Positions 7,837 through 16,001 of a stretch of 27,288 nucleotides of DNA are shown here, piece after piece. Under the pieces are notes generated by a model. That model saw only the letters and a program-made list of their open reading frames with translations, ran no database searches and was not told where the DNA came from. The stretch comes from PWPR01 sp964497955. GTDB taxonomy: Bacteria; Bacillota; UBA994; PWPR01. Location of the stretch: positions 1 through 27,288 of the forward strand of contig CAZCFQ010000013.1 in assembly GCA_964497955.1 (NCBI GenBank), written 5' to 3'. The position numbers and the translations under genes were made by a program. Each line of letters starts with the position of its first letter. Position 1 is the first letter of the stretch.

Positions 7837-8838
7837 ATGGATACTAAAATACTTAAACCTACAGAAAAAACCATGAAATATGCAGCTAAATTACTAAAAA
7901 AAAATTATGTTATCGGGTTTCCGACTGAAACTGTCTATGGATTAGGTGCTAATGCATTGTCAAAAGAAGCGGTTAGCAGAATTTTCAAGGCTAAAAAAAG
8001 ACCCGAGGATAATCCTTTAATAGTACATATTCACGATATAGATCAGCTTGAAGATATTACTTATCCAATGAATGATGTTGAAAATAAATTAGCTGAAAGA
8101 TTTTGGCCAGGACCACTATCAATAGTTTTAAAAGCTAAATCAAGTATGCCTAAAAATGTAACAGCAGGATTAGATACTGTTGCAATCAGAATGCCAGCCC
8201 ACCCTATAGCAAGAGATCTAATAAAAATATCAGGATTAGCTATAGCTGCTCCAAGTGCTAATATATCAGGTCGACCAAGTGCAACTTCTGCTAAACATGT
8301 TTTTAAAGATTTCAATGGGATGATCCCTCTTGTTATTGATGGAGGTAATTCTCAATTTGGACTGGAAAGTACAGTTGCTAAAGTTTTAGATAATTATATA
8401 ATAATCTTAAGGCCAGGAGCTATAACTAAAGAAATGCTTCAAGAGGTTGCTTTAGTAAAGGATGGGGAGATTGATAATACTGACACTCCACTCTCTCCAG
8501 GGATGAAACATCCTCATTACCATCCAAATGCCAAGATTACATTAGTTAAAGGCACTAGCAATGGTGAGATTAAGAGTAAAATTAAACAACTAATTGCAGC
8601 GGAAAAAAGACAAGCTTTTTTTGGTTTTAAATATTTAATAAATCAAGATTTGTTTTCTAAATATAGAGAGGTAGTTGGAAAAGATAGATTATTTGATTAT
8701 GCCCAAAACCTTTATTCTTTTTTTAGGGAATGTGATGAAGAAAACATAGAGGAAATTATAATACACCAAGTTCCAAAAAAGGGTTTGGGATATGCAATTA
8801 TGAATAGAATTGAAAAAGCCTCTGATATTATAGTATAG
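7837..8838 (+). CDS. tsaC: Threonylcarbamoyl-AMP synthase, long Sua5 type
   Basis: This protein makes threonylcarbamoyl-AMP from threonine, bicarbonate and ATP, the first step of the universal t6A37 tRNA modification. The 333 residues comprise an N-terminal YrdC domain (about 1-205) and the C-terminal Sua5 domain (about 220-333), joined by a proline- and histidine-containing linker (PLSPGMKHPHYHP). YrdC landmarks are GFPTETVYGLGANA, KAKKRPEDNPLIVH, FWPGPLS, and SANISGRPSAT with the S-x-N pair. AGAAGG before ATG 7837 serves as ribosome binding site. It lies 17 bases after birA. The order tsaC-ywlE-rpiB-glyA-upp is the classical Firmicute arrangement (B. subtilis ywlC-ywlE-ywlF-...-glyA-upp). 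Confidence 0.95.
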   Translation: MDTKILKPTEKTMKYAAKLLKKNYVIGFPTETVYGLGANALSKEAVSRIFKAKKRPEDNPLIVHIHDIDQLEDITYPMNDVENKLAERFWPGPLSIVLKAKSSMPKNVTAGLDTVAIRMPAHPIARDLIKISGLAIAAPSANISGRPSATSAKHVFKDFNGMIPLVIDGGNSQFGLESTVAKVLDNYIIILRPGAITKEMLQEVALVKDGEIDNTDTPLSPGMKHPHYHPNAKITLVKGTSNGEIKSKIKQLIAAEKRQAFFGFKYLINQDLFSKYREVVGKDRLFDYAQNLYSFFRECDEENIEEIIIHQVPKKGLGYAIMNRIEKASDIIV

Positions 8839-8857
8839 ATTAAAGGAGAGGATATAC

Positions 8858-9310
8858 ATGAAAAAGCTCTTATTTGTTTGCACAGGTAATACCTGTAGAA
8901 GCAGTATGGCTGAAGCAATTGCAAAAGAAGTGATAAAAAAAGAAAACATGAATGATTGGGAAGTTGATTCAGCAGGCATATTTGCAATTAATGGACAAAA
9001 AGCTAATGAAAAAGCAATTGCTGTTTTAGACAATATAGGGATAGACTTATCTAAACATGAATCAAAAAGAATCCCTGACAATATTGATGAGTATGACTTG
9101 ATTTTAACGATGACTAATTATCATAAGACTTTTGTTTTAGATAATTATGGAGTTGATAAAAATAAGATATTCACAATTAATAAATTTGCTTATGGAAATA
9201 ACTTTGATTTAAAAGATCCTTTTGGAGGGGAAATTGCTCTGTATGAAGAGACTTATAATGAGCTAGTTAAGGCAATTATTAAAGTTATTGATAAGATAAA
9301 AAAATTATAA
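8858..9310 (+). CDS. ywlE: Protein-arginine phosphatase (low-molecular-weight PTP fold)
   Basis: The 150-residue protein belongs to the low-molecular-weight tyrosine phosphatase family. The P-loop is C8-TGNTC-R14-S15 and the general acid is D120 in DPFGG, with a second acidic/aromatic patch after it. The P-loop has threonine at residue 12 where true tyrosine phosphatases have isoleucine. In B. subtilis YwlE and relatives this threonine gives preference for phospho-arginine. The substrates would be proteins marked by the arginine kinase McsB, whose gene lies at 16979 in this window. The Shine-Dalgarno AGGAGAGG precedes the ATG. It sits 19 bases after tsaC. Confidence 0.92.
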   Translation: MKKLLFVCTGNTCRSSMAEAIAKEVIKKENMNDWEVDSAGIFAINGQKANEKAIAVLDNIGIDLSKHESKRIPDNIDEYDLILTMTNYHKTFVLDNYGVDKNKIFTINKFAYGNNFDLKDPFGGEIALYEETYNELVKAIIKVIDKIKKL

Positions 9311-9316
9311 GAGAGT

Positions 9317-9345
9317 TTGCCCTGAATTATTACATACGGTATAAT
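9317..9345 (+). promoter_or_regulatory. Sigma-A type promoter before rpiB
   Basis: TTGCCC (9317-9322), a 17-bp spacer and a perfect TATAAT (9340-9345) lie in the 57-bp gap between ywlE and rpiB. A start near 9352 would give a leader of only about 15-30 bases. It would drive rpiB-glyA and perhaps genes beyond. Confidence 0.72.
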
Positions 9346-9367
9346 AGGGTAGGGTTTAATAGAAAAT

Positions 9368-9823
9368 ATGGAGTTGAATAAATTGAGCAGAAAAATCTTT
9401 ATAGGATCTGACCACGGAGGTTATCAAACGAAACAAGAATTGGTACCATTTTTAGCTAATCTTGGGTATGAAGTAATTGATATGGGCACTCACAGTGAGA
9501 ACTCTATAGATTATCCTGATGTTGCAAAAGAAGTTGCAATGAAAGTAGTAGAGAACCAATCTTTAGGTATTTTGATATGCGGTACAGGAATAGGAATGGC
9601 TATTGCAGCAAATAAAGTAGAGGGTATTAGAGCTGCTAGTATTAGAGATACATATTCTGCAAAAATGCTAAGAAGGCATAATGATGGTAATATATTGTGT
9701 TTAGGTGGTAGAGTACTTGGTATTGAACTACAAAAGGAATTAGTAAAATCATTTTTAGATTCTACTTTTGATGGTGGAAGACATCAAAGAAGAGTAAATA
9801 AAATAATAAATATAGAAAATTAA
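9368..9823 (+). CDS. rpiB: Ribose 5-phosphate isomerase B
   Basis: RpiB interconverts ribulose 5-phosphate and ribose 5-phosphate, supplying PRPP for the nucleotide genes nearby. The protein is about 146-151 residues. It has GSDHGGY near the N-terminus, the DYPD motif, the catalytic-cysteine loop ICGTGIGMAIAANK, and RRHNDGNIL with GGRVLG. The start is uncertain. ATG 9368 has a poor ribosome binding site, while TTG 9383 has GGAG at 9370-9373 with 9-base spacing and gives the more usual short N-terminus (SRKIFIGSDHGG). The alternative changes only five residues. Confidence 0.95.
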   Translation: MELNKLSRKIFIGSDHGGYQTKQELVPFLANLGYEVIDMGTHSENSIDYPDVAKEVAMKVVENQSLGILICGTGIGMAIAANKVEGIRAASIRDTYSAKMLRRHNDGNILCLGGRVLGIELQKELVKSFLDSTFDGGRHQRRVNKIINIEN

Positions 9824-9842
9824 ATCACAGGAGGAATATTGA

Positions 9843-11078
9843 ATGAATTATTTAGAAAGCGTTGATCCTGCTATTGCAAAAGCAATAGAGAATGAGTTAG
9901 GAAGACAAAGAGATAAGATTGAATTAATTGCTAGTGAAAACTTCGTCAGCAGAGCAGTTTTAGAAGCTCAGGGAAGTATAATGACTAACAAATATGCAGA
10001 AGGTTATCCTAACAGAAGGTATTATGGTGGATGTGAATATGTAGACGTAGCTGAGGATTTAGCAAGAGATAGAGCTAAAGAATTATTTAATGCAGAACAT
10101 GCAAATGTTCAGCCACATTCGGGTTCACAAGCTAATATGGCAGTATACATGGCTATGTTAGAACCAGGAGATACCATTTTAGGCATGAGTTTAGACCATG
10201 GTGGACATCTAACACATGGTTCTCCAGTTAACTTCTCAGGGATGCTATATAACATAGTAGCGTACGGTGTAGATGCGGAGTCTGGTAGAATTGATTATGA
10301 AGAATTAAAAGAAAAAGCAATTGAGGCTAAGCCAAAATTGATATTAGCAGGGGCATCTGCTTATTCTAGGGAAATTGATTTTAAAAAGTTTAGAGAAATT
10401 GCAGATGAGGTAGATGCTTATCTTATGGTTGATATGGCACACATTGCTGGTTTAGTAGCAACAGGCTTACATATGAGTCCAATGCCTTACGCTGATTTTG
10501 TAACAACAACAACACATAAAACTTTGAGAGGCCCTAGAGGTGGAATGATTCTTTGTAAGAAGAAATATGCTAAAAAAATTGATAAAATCATTTTCCCAGG
10601 AATTCAAGGTGGACCACTAATGCATGTTATAGCTGCTAAAGCAGTATCTTTCAAAGAAGCTTTATCACCTGATTTCAAAGAGTATAGTAAAAGGGTGGTA
10701 GAAAACGCAAAAGTATTAGGTGAAGCTCTCAAAGAGAGAGGAATTGATATAGTTTCTGGTGGAACAGATAATCACCTACTACTACTGGATTTAAGAAGTA
10801 AAGGCTTAACAGGTAAGAAATTAGAACGCGCTCTTGATGATGTTGGTATAACAACCAATAAGAATACAATACCAGATGATCCAGAAAGTCCATTTGTGAC
10901 TAGTGGAATTAGAATTGGTACACCAGCAATGACGACAAGAGGTTTGGGCGTTGAAGAAATGAAAGAAATTGCAAATATGATAGCAGATACAATAGAGAAC
11001 ATTGGAAATGAAGCTGCTTTGGCTGGAGTTTCTAAAAGAGTAAAAGATTTATGCAATAGATTTCCACTCTATGCATAA
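9843..11078 (+). CDS. glyA: Serine hydroxymethyltransferase
   Basis: This PLP enzyme transfers the serine hydroxymethyl group to tetrahydrofolate, giving glycine and methylene-THF. The latter is the one-carbon donor used by ThyX (encoded at 25195) and connects to the Fhs pool. The 411-residue protein has the normal bacterial length. It shows ELIASENFVS, NKYAEGYPNRRYYGG, QPHSGSQAN, DMAHIAGLVA, and THKTLRGPRGG with the Schiff-base lysine K226. FPGIQGGPLMH and the C-terminal GTPAMTTRG are also present. AGGAGG upstream of ATG 9843 is a strong ribosome binding site. It follows rpiB closely and belongs to the same transcript. Confidence 0.98.
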   Translation: MNYLESVDPAIAKAIENELGRQRDKIELIASENFVSRAVLEAQGSIMTNKYAEGYPNRRYYGGCEYVDVAEDLARDRAKELFNAEHANVQPHSGSQANMAVYMAMLEPGDTILGMSLDHGGHLTHGSPVNFSGMLYNIVAYGVDAESGRIDYEELKEKAIEAKPKLILAGASAYSREIDFKKFREIADEVDAYLMVDMAHIAGLVATGLHMSPMPYADFVTTTTHKTLRGPRGGMILCKKKYAKKIDKIIFPGIQGGPLMHVIAAKAVSFKEALSPDFKEYSKRVVENAKVLGEALKERGIDIVSGGTDNHLLLLDLRSKGLTGKKLERALDDVGITTNKNTIPDDPESPFVTSGIRIGTPAMTTRGLGVEEMKEIANMIADTIENIGNEAALAGVSKRVKDLCNRFPLYA

Positions 11079-11104
11079 TAACTGCATTTAATTTTGTAAT
11101 AGAA

Positions 11105-11128
11105 AAGCCCGCCTTTTTAGGCGGGCTT
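11105..11128 (+). terminator. GC-rich hairpin between glyA and upp (terminator or attenuator)
   Basis: AAGCCCGCC (11105-11113), a 6-base loop TTTTTA, and GGCGGGCTT (11120-11128) form a perfect 9-bp stem. The plus-strand tail is a weak U-tract (ATATCAT). The 3' arm ends about 14 bases before the upp Shine-Dalgarno. Since no promoter fits between it and upp, upp expression must read through it or start inside the glyA 3' region. Confidence 0.7.
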
Positions 11129-11151
11129 ATATCATAAAATGGAGGTTAATA

Positions 11152-11781
11152 ATGGGAAAATTACACGTAATGGATCATCCTTTAATTTTACACAAGCTTA
11201 CATTTTTAAGAGACATAAATACTGGAAACAAAAATTTTAGAGATTTAGTTGAAGAGATAACTACTTTAATGGCATATGAAGCAACTAGAGACTTGGAGTT
11301 AGTTGATTGTGAAGTTGAAACTCCTATTTGTAAGACTAAATCAAAAGTATTAGCAGGGAAAAAACTAGCAGTTGTACCCATATTAAGAGCTGGATTAGGA
11401 ATGGTTGAGGGATTTCTAAAACTCGTACCGTACGCTAAAGTTGGCCATATAGGTTTATATAGGGATCCAGAAACTCTAAAGCCGGTATCATATTATTATA
11501 AGATGCCAAGAGATATATCTGAAAGAGAAGTTGTAATTGTTGACCCAATGCTAGCAACAGGCGGTTCTGCAGCAGCAACTATTAAACGACTTAAAGAATC
11601 ATCTCCTAAATCAATCAAACTCATGGTTTTAATAGCTGCTCCTGAGGGAGTAAAGTTTATAAAAGAAGAATGTCCAGGTGTAGATATCTATGTTGCAGCA
11701 GTGGATGAAAAGTTAAATGATCACGGATATATTGTGCCCGGTTTAGGTGATGCTGGAGATAGGCTATTTGGTACAAAATGA
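11152..11781 (+). CDS. upp: Uracil phosphoribosyltransferase
   Basis: This enzyme salvages uracil to UMP using PRPP. The 209-residue protein is standard length. It carries HPLILHKLTFLRD near the N-terminus, the ILRAGLGM loop, the PRPP-binding motif DPMLATGGSA beginning at D131, and the C-terminal DEKLNDHGYIVPGLGDAGDR uracil-binding region. GGAGGT precedes ATG 11152. The stop overlaps the start of the dCMP deaminase gene as ATGA. The position after glyA is as in B. subtilis. Confidence 0.98.
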   Translation: MGKLHVMDHPLILHKLTFLRDINTGNKNFRDLVEEITTLMAYEATRDLELVDCEVETPICKTKSKVLAGKKLAVVPILRAGLGMVEGFLKLVPYAKVGHIGLYRDPETLKPVSYYYKMPRDISEREVVIVDPMLATGGSAAATIKRLKESSPKSIKLMVLIAAPEGVKFIKEECPGVDIYVAAVDEKLNDHGYIVPGLGDAGDRLFGTK

Positions 11782-12224
11782 TAGAAAGACCAGATTGGGA
11801 TCAATACTTTATTGGGATAACTAAACTAGTAGCAGAAAGAAGTACTTGTCTGAGGAGAAAAGTAGGAGCCATTATTGTTAAAGAAAAAAGAATTTTAGCC
11901 ACTGGATATAATGGTGCACCTACAGGATTAAAACATTGTTCAGAAGTAGGGTGTATAAGAGAACAAATGAATGTTCCATCTGGACAACGCCACGAACTAT
12001 GTCGTGGATTGCATGCTGAACAAAATGCTATTATACAAGCTGCATTGGCAGGTGTTAGTATAAAGGGAAGCAAGTTATATTGCACAACTTTTCCTTGTTC
12101 AGTTTGTGCGAAGATGTTAATTAATGCACAAATAAAAGAAGTAATTTACGTTTCTGACTATATGGACCAATTGTCAAAAGAGTTATTTGAAGAAGCAGGC
12201 ATAAAAGTGAGAAAAATTAATTAA
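11778..12224 (+). CDS. dCMP deaminase (ComEB family)
   Basis: This zinc-dependent cytidine/deoxycytidylate deaminase probably converts dCMP to dUMP, the substrate that ThyX methylates to dTMP. The 148-residue protein has the deaminase signature H79-A-E81 (HAEQNAI) and P-C107-SVC110. An additional CSEVGCIRE cysteine-rich insert before it is typical of dCMP deaminases, as is the N-terminal RPDWDQYF start. The ATG overlaps the upp stop by four bases (ATGA), so translation is coupled. It could be annotated as comEB or as a competence protein in other genomes. The reaction is inferred from the family. Confidence 0.93.
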   Translation: MIERPDWDQYFIGITKLVAERSTCLRRKVGAIIVKEKRILATGYNGAPTGLKHCSEVGCIREQMNVPSGQRHELCRGLHAEQNAIIQAALAGVSIKGSKLYCTTFPCSVCAKMLINAQIKEVIYVSDYMDQLSKELFEEAGIKVRKIN

Positions 12225-12250
12225 TATTATATTTATTTATAAATTAATTA

Positions 12251-12259
12251 TGTTATAAT
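12251..12259 (+). promoter_or_regulatory. Extended -10 promoter of guaB
   Basis: TG (12251-12252), one base, then a perfect TATAAT (12254-12259) lie 28 bases before the guaB ATG. The -35 region is AT-only. The 62-bp gap has no room for a purine riboswitch. Confidence 0.6.
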
Positions 12260-12286
12260 AAGGCAATTAAAATCAGGGAGGCAGAT

Positions 12287-13753
12287 ATGATGGAGCGAAA
12301 AGATAAGTTTGTTAAAACAGCCTTAACATTTGATGATGTATTATTAGTGCCAGCTCATTCAAAAGTATTGCCAAATCAAGCTATTACAAAGACTAGATTT
12401 AGTAGAAATATTGAACTAAATATTCCAATAATCAGTGCTGCAATGGATACTGTTACAACTGCAAGAATGGCTATCGCAATGGCAAGGGTTGGTGGAATAG
12501 GTGTGATCCACAAAAATCTAAGCATTGAGAAACAAGCTGAAGAGGTTGATAAAGTTAAAAGAAGCGAGCATGGGGTTATTGTAGATCCTGTATTTTTATC
12601 ACCAGATCATACTTTAGCAGATGCGGAGATGTTAATGAGTAAATACAGGATATCTGGTGTGCCAATAACAGTTGGCAAAAAACTTGTTGGTATAATTACC
12701 AATCGAGATATGAGATTTGAAGAAGATATGAGCAGAATAATTTCAGAGGTAATGACTAAAGATGAGTTAATTACAGCTCCAATAGGAACTACACCAGAAG
12801 AAGCTAAAGCCATTTTACAAAAACATAAGATTGAAAAATTGCCCCTAGTAGATAAAAACTATGAACTTAAAGGACTTATAACTATCAAGGATATTGAAAA
12901 AGCAAAGAAATATCCAAATTCTACTAAAGACTCACAGAGTAGATTAAGAGCTTGTGCTGCCATTAGTACTGGAAAAGATTCTATAGATAGAGCAGATGCT
13001 TTAGTAGCAGCAGGAGTAGATGCTATTGTAGTTGATACAGCTCATGGGCATAATCAAGGTGTTATTGATCAAGTAAAATACGTTAAAGAGAGATATCCAG
13101 GTATTGATGTAATAGCTGGAAATGTAGCTACAGCAGAAGCAACAGAAGCTTTAATAAAAGCTGGAGCAGATGGGATTAAAGTAGGGATAGGTCCAGGTTC
13201 TATATGTACGACAAGGGTTATTGCAGGAATAGGAGTCCCTCAGATTACAGCTGTATATGATTGTAGTCAAGTAGCAAAAAAATATAACGTACCAATTATT
13301 GCAGATGGTGGTATTAAATATAGTGGTGATATAGTCAAAGCTATAGCTGCAGGTGCCGATAGCGTTATGTTGGGAAGTTTGCTAGCAGGAACTGAGGAAA
13401 GTCCTGGAGAAACAATGATTTATAAAGGCAGAACATTTAAAGTTTATAGAGGCATGGGTTCATTGGGTGCAATGAAAGAAGGAAGTAAGGATAGATACTT
13501 CCAGTCTGATACATCTAAATTTGTCCCCGAGGGCATTGAAGGTAGAGTAGCATACAAAGGTGCTTTACATGATACAATATATCAATTAATTGGTGGATTA
13601 AGATCTGGTATGGGATACTGCGGAACTAAAACTATAAAAGATTTACAAACAAAATCTAAATTCATACAGATAACAGCAGCAGGTTTAAGAGAAAGTCATC
13701 CACATGATGTTCAAATTACAAAAGAAGCACCTAATTATAGTGTAGAAAATTAA
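12287..13753 (+). CDS. guaB: IMP dehydrogenase
   Basis: GuaB oxidises IMP to XMP with NAD, the committed step to guanine nucleotides. The 488-residue protein has the usual layout: N-terminal barrel start (ALTFDDVLLVPAHS), a CBS-domain pair at about residues 95-205, and the rest of the barrel. The barrel part includes DTAHGH, GNVATAEA, catalytic C307 in GIGPGSICTTR, DGGIKYSGD, and the flap residues near KFVPEGIEGRVAYKG. Two tandem ATGs (12287, 12290) follow AGGGAGG at 12275-12281, and either could be used. It has its own extended -10 promoter. Confidence 0.98.
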   Translation: MMERKDKFVKTALTFDDVLLVPAHSKVLPNQAITKTRFSRNIELNIPIISAAMDTVTTARMAIAMARVGGIGVIHKNLSIEKQAEEVDKVKRSEHGVIVDPVFLSPDHTLADAEMLMSKYRISGVPITVGKKLVGIITNRDMRFEEDMSRIISEVMTKDELITAPIGTTPEEAKAILQKHKIEKLPLVDKNYELKGLITIKDIEKAKKYPNSTKDSQSRLRACAAISTGKDSIDRADALVAAGVDAIVVDTAHGHNQGVIDQVKYVKERYPGIDVIAGNVATAEATEALIKAGADGIKVGIGPGSICTTRVIAGIGVPQITAVYDCSQVAKKYNVPIIADGGIKYSGDIVKAIAAGADSVMLGSLLAGTEESPGETMIYKGRTFKVYRGMGSLGAMKEGSKDRYFQSDTSKFVPEGIEGRVAYKGALHDTIYQLIGGLRSGMGYCGTKTIKDLQTKSKFIQITAAGLRESHPHDVQITKEAPNYSVEN

Positions 13754-13834
13754 ATTTAAAAGAAGGAATACGATATAGTATCTAGAAATATATAAGGTAC
13801 GTATTTAAAAGGTTATTTTAAGGAGGCAGCTGGA

Positions 13835-15859
13835 ATGAAAGCTTATACAACTGATAAAATCCGCAATATTGCCCTAATTTCGCACAGTGGGGCGGGTAAA
13901 ACTTCAATAACAGAAGCTTTTTACTATAATAGTGGCGCTACTACTCGTTTAGGCAGAGTAGAAGATGGGAATACAGTTTCAGATTTTACAAATCAAGAGA
14001 AGAAAAGGACTATTTCAATAGAAACAGCAGTAGTCCCATGTGAATGGAAAAAACACAAAATAAATGTTTTAGATACACCAGGTTATTTCGATTTTGTAGG
14101 TGAAGTTAAAGCAGCTTTGCATGTAGCAGATGCAGCAGGTGTAGTAGTCTGTGGTGTTTCGGGAATAGAGGTAGGAACAGAGCTTGTTATGCAGTATGCA
14201 GATGAGTATAAGTTGCCTCGAATTATTATTGTAAATAAACTAAACAGAGAAAATGCTAACTACTTTAAGGTTATTCAAGACTTAAGAGATGAATATGGTA
14301 ACAATATTGTTCCATTATATGTGCCTATTGGTAAAGAGGACGATTTCAAAGGCGTTTTGAATATCATGACAAATAAAGCTTACGAATTTGTTGGTGATGG
14401 AAGAGATGTAAAAGAGATAGATCCACCAGCTGATTTATTAGACGAAGTTGAAGATTTTAGAATTCAACTTATAGAATCAGTAGTAGAACAAGATGATGAG
14501 TTAATGATGATGTATCTTGAAGGTGAAGATATTCCTGAAGAGACTCTAATAGAAGCACTTAAACAAACGGTTAAGGATGGATTAGTAGTACCTGTATTCC
14601 CAACAGCAGCAACTGCAAATATTGGAGTTCAACCTATTATGGATTCAATTGTTGAGCTCATGCCAGAGCCTAAACCTTATGAAGAAGCTAATGGTAAAGA
14701 TGCTGCATTAGTATTTAAAACTATGTCAGATGACTATGTTGGAAAAATCAATATTTTCAAAGTTTATTCAGGATCTATTAAATCTGACACTGAATACTAT
14801 AATCCTAATAAAGAACAAGAGGAAAGACTTGGTTCTGTATTTGTAGTTACAGGTAAAGAACAAGAAAATTTAAAAGAAATACATATGGGAGATATCGGTG
14901 GTGTTGCAAAATTAAATGATACAGATACTAATGATACTTTAGTTGAAGAAGGAAGTAAGTTGGTATTGCCACAGATAGATTTCCCAGAACCTATTATATC
15001 TAAAGCAATTGAAACAGAATCAAAAGGTTCTGAAGAGAAGATAGGTACTGGATTAGCAAGGTTACAAGAAGCAGACCCTACTTTCGTTACTGAAAGAAAT
15101 AGAGAAACTAAAGAAACTATCGTTTCTGGTATGGGTGGAATGCATCTAGAAATTATTAAGAGCAGATTAGCTGAAAGATTTGATGTAGATGTTAATCTAA
15201 AAGCTCCAAAAGTTCCATATAGAGAAACTATTAAGAAAAAAATTACAACAGAGTATAAGCATAAGAAACAGTCTGGTGGTAAAGGGCAATATGGGCATGT
15301 TGTTATGGACTTAGAGCCACTTACAAATGGCGAAGAATATGAGTTTGTTGATTCAATCTTTGGTGGATCAGTTCCTAGACAATATATACCAGCGGTTGAT
15401 AAAGGAATTAAAGAGACTTTGGATGAAGGGCCTGTTGCAGGTTACCCTGTAGTTCAAGTAAAAGTTGACTTAAAAGATGGCTCTTATCATGACGTAGATT
15501 CTTCTGAGATGGCTTTTAAGATTGCTGCTAGCCAAGCATTTAAAAAAGGATTTTTACAAGCAAAACCAGTATTATTAGAGCCAATTTATAATTTAGAAGT
15601 TACTATCCCAGATGATTACATGGGTGATATAATGGGAGACTTAAATAAAAAAAGAGGCAGAATTATGGGTATGGAGCCTTCTGGACGTACTCAAACAATT
15701 AAAGCACAAGTACCATTAGCTGAAATGTCATCATACGCAACAGATATTCGTTCTATGACACAAGGCCGTGGTTTATTTAAGCTAGAGTTTTCTCATTATG
15801 ATGAGGTTCCTAGTTCAATATCTGAAAAAATTGTAGAAGAAAGTAAGAAAGAAGAATAG
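13835..15859 (+). CDS. fusA2: EF-G-2-like translational GTPase
   Basis: The 674-residue protein has the complete elongation-factor-G layout: GTPase domain, domain II, then domains III-V with the VPYRETI, GGKGQYGHV and RGRIMGMEPS landmarks. It differs from canonical EF-G in the nucleotide site. G1 is HSGAGKT (17-23). Switch I reads KKRTISI instead of RGITI. G3 is DTPGYFDF, with Y84 replacing the catalytic histidine. G4 is NKLN instead of NKMD. DTPGY is characteristic of the EF-G-2 paralog subfamily, whose role is less clear than translocation by EF-G. It is therefore probably not the housekeeping fusA nor a tetracycline-resistance factor. AAGGAGG precedes the ATG. The 81-bp gap after guaB shows no convincing promoter. 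A strong terminator follows. Confidence 0.92.
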   Translation: MKAYTTDKIRNIALISHSGAGKTSITEAFYYNSGATTRLGRVEDGNTVSDFTNQEKKRTISIETAVVPCEWKKHKINVLDTPGYFDFVGEVKAALHVADAAGVVVCGVSGIEVGTELVMQYADEYKLPRIIIVNKLNRENANYFKVIQDLRDEYGNNIVPLYVPIGKEDDFKGVLNIMTNKAYEFVGDGRDVKEIDPPADLLDEVEDFRIQLIESVVEQDDELMMMYLEGEDIPEETLIEALKQTVKDGLVVPVFPTAATANIGVQPIMDSIVELMPEPKPYEEANGKDAALVFKTMSDDYVGKINIFKVYSGSIKSDTEYYNPNKEQEERLGSVFVVTGKEQENLKEIHMGDIGGVAKLNDTDTNDTLVEEGSKLVLPQIDFPEPIISKAIETESKGSEEKIGTGLARLQEADPTFVTERNRETKETIVSGMGGMHLEIIKSRLAERFDVDVNLKAPKVPYRETIKKKITTEYKHKKQSGGKGQYGHVVMDLEPLTNGEEYEFVDSIFGGSVPRQYIPAVDKGIKETLDEGPVAGYPVVQVKVDLKDGSYHDVDSSEMAFKIAASQAFKKGFLQAKPVLLEPIYNLEVTIPDDYMGDIMGDLNKKRGRIMGMEPSGRTQTIKAQVPLAEMSSYATDIRSMTQGRGLFKLEFSHYDEVPSSISEKIVEESKKEE

Positions 15860-15870
15860 AAATAAATTAT

Positions 15871-15908
15871 ATTGCCAGAGCAAGTCAAATCATTGCTCTG
15901 GCAATTTT
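15871..15908 (+). terminator. Intrinsic terminator after fusA2
   Basis: A perfect 12-bp stem, TTGCCAGAGCAA (15871-15882) with its complement (15892-15903), has a 9-base loop and is followed by TTTTT. The loop and stem edge contain one CtsR-like heptad AGTCAAA (15882-15888), probably by chance. Confidence 0.93.
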
Positions 15909-15928
15909 TATAAAATTTTTACAAACAA

Positions 15929-15945
15929 AAGTCAGGAAAAGTCAA
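15929..15945. promoter_or_regulatory. CtsR operator, upstream copy (imperfect)
   Basis: AGTCAGG (15929-15935), AAA, AGTCAAA (15939-15945): tandem heptads with the 3-base spacing of the CtsR consensus. The second heptad is perfect and the first differs at its last two bases. It lies just upstream of the -35 box. Confidence 0.65.
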
Positions 15946-15951
15946 AACTGT

Positions 15952-15981
15952 CTTGAAATTAATTTTCTGTAGTCATATAAT
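15952..15981 (+). promoter_or_regulatory. Promoter of the ctsR-mcsA-mcsB-clpC operon
   Basis: TTGAAA (15952-15957), an 18-bp spacer and a perfect TATAAT (15976-15981) lie about 50 bases before the ctsR ATG. CtsR heptads flank it on both sides. Confidence 0.8.
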
Positions 15982-15983
15982 AT

Positions 15984-16000
15984 AGTCAAAGAAGGTCAAA
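15984..16000. promoter_or_regulatory. CtsR operator, perfect tandem heptad
   Basis: AGTCAAA (15984-15990), GAA, GGTCAAA (15994-16000) match the CtsR recognition rule (A/G)GTCAAA-NNN-(A/G)GTCAAA at every heptad position. It begins two bases after the -10 box and covers the expected transcription start, so bound CtsR would block initiation and the operon should be autorepressed. Confidence 0.92.
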
Positions 16001-16001
16001 A

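Noticed and set aside
8689..9081. Minus-strand open frames with hydrophobic stretches opposite tsaC/ywlE
   Set aside because: Hydrophobic appearance arises from the reverse complement of Lys/Glu-rich codons. No start signals, and they overlap real genes.
12225..12286. Guanine riboswitch or T-box upstream of guaB
   Set aside because: The gap is only 62 bases, almost all A and T, with no stem structure or terminator.
13835..15859. Tetracycline resistance (TetM-type) ribosomal protection protein
   Set aside because: Sequence follows EF-G-2 in the G domain and domain IV, and the surroundings are housekeeping genes with no mobile element.
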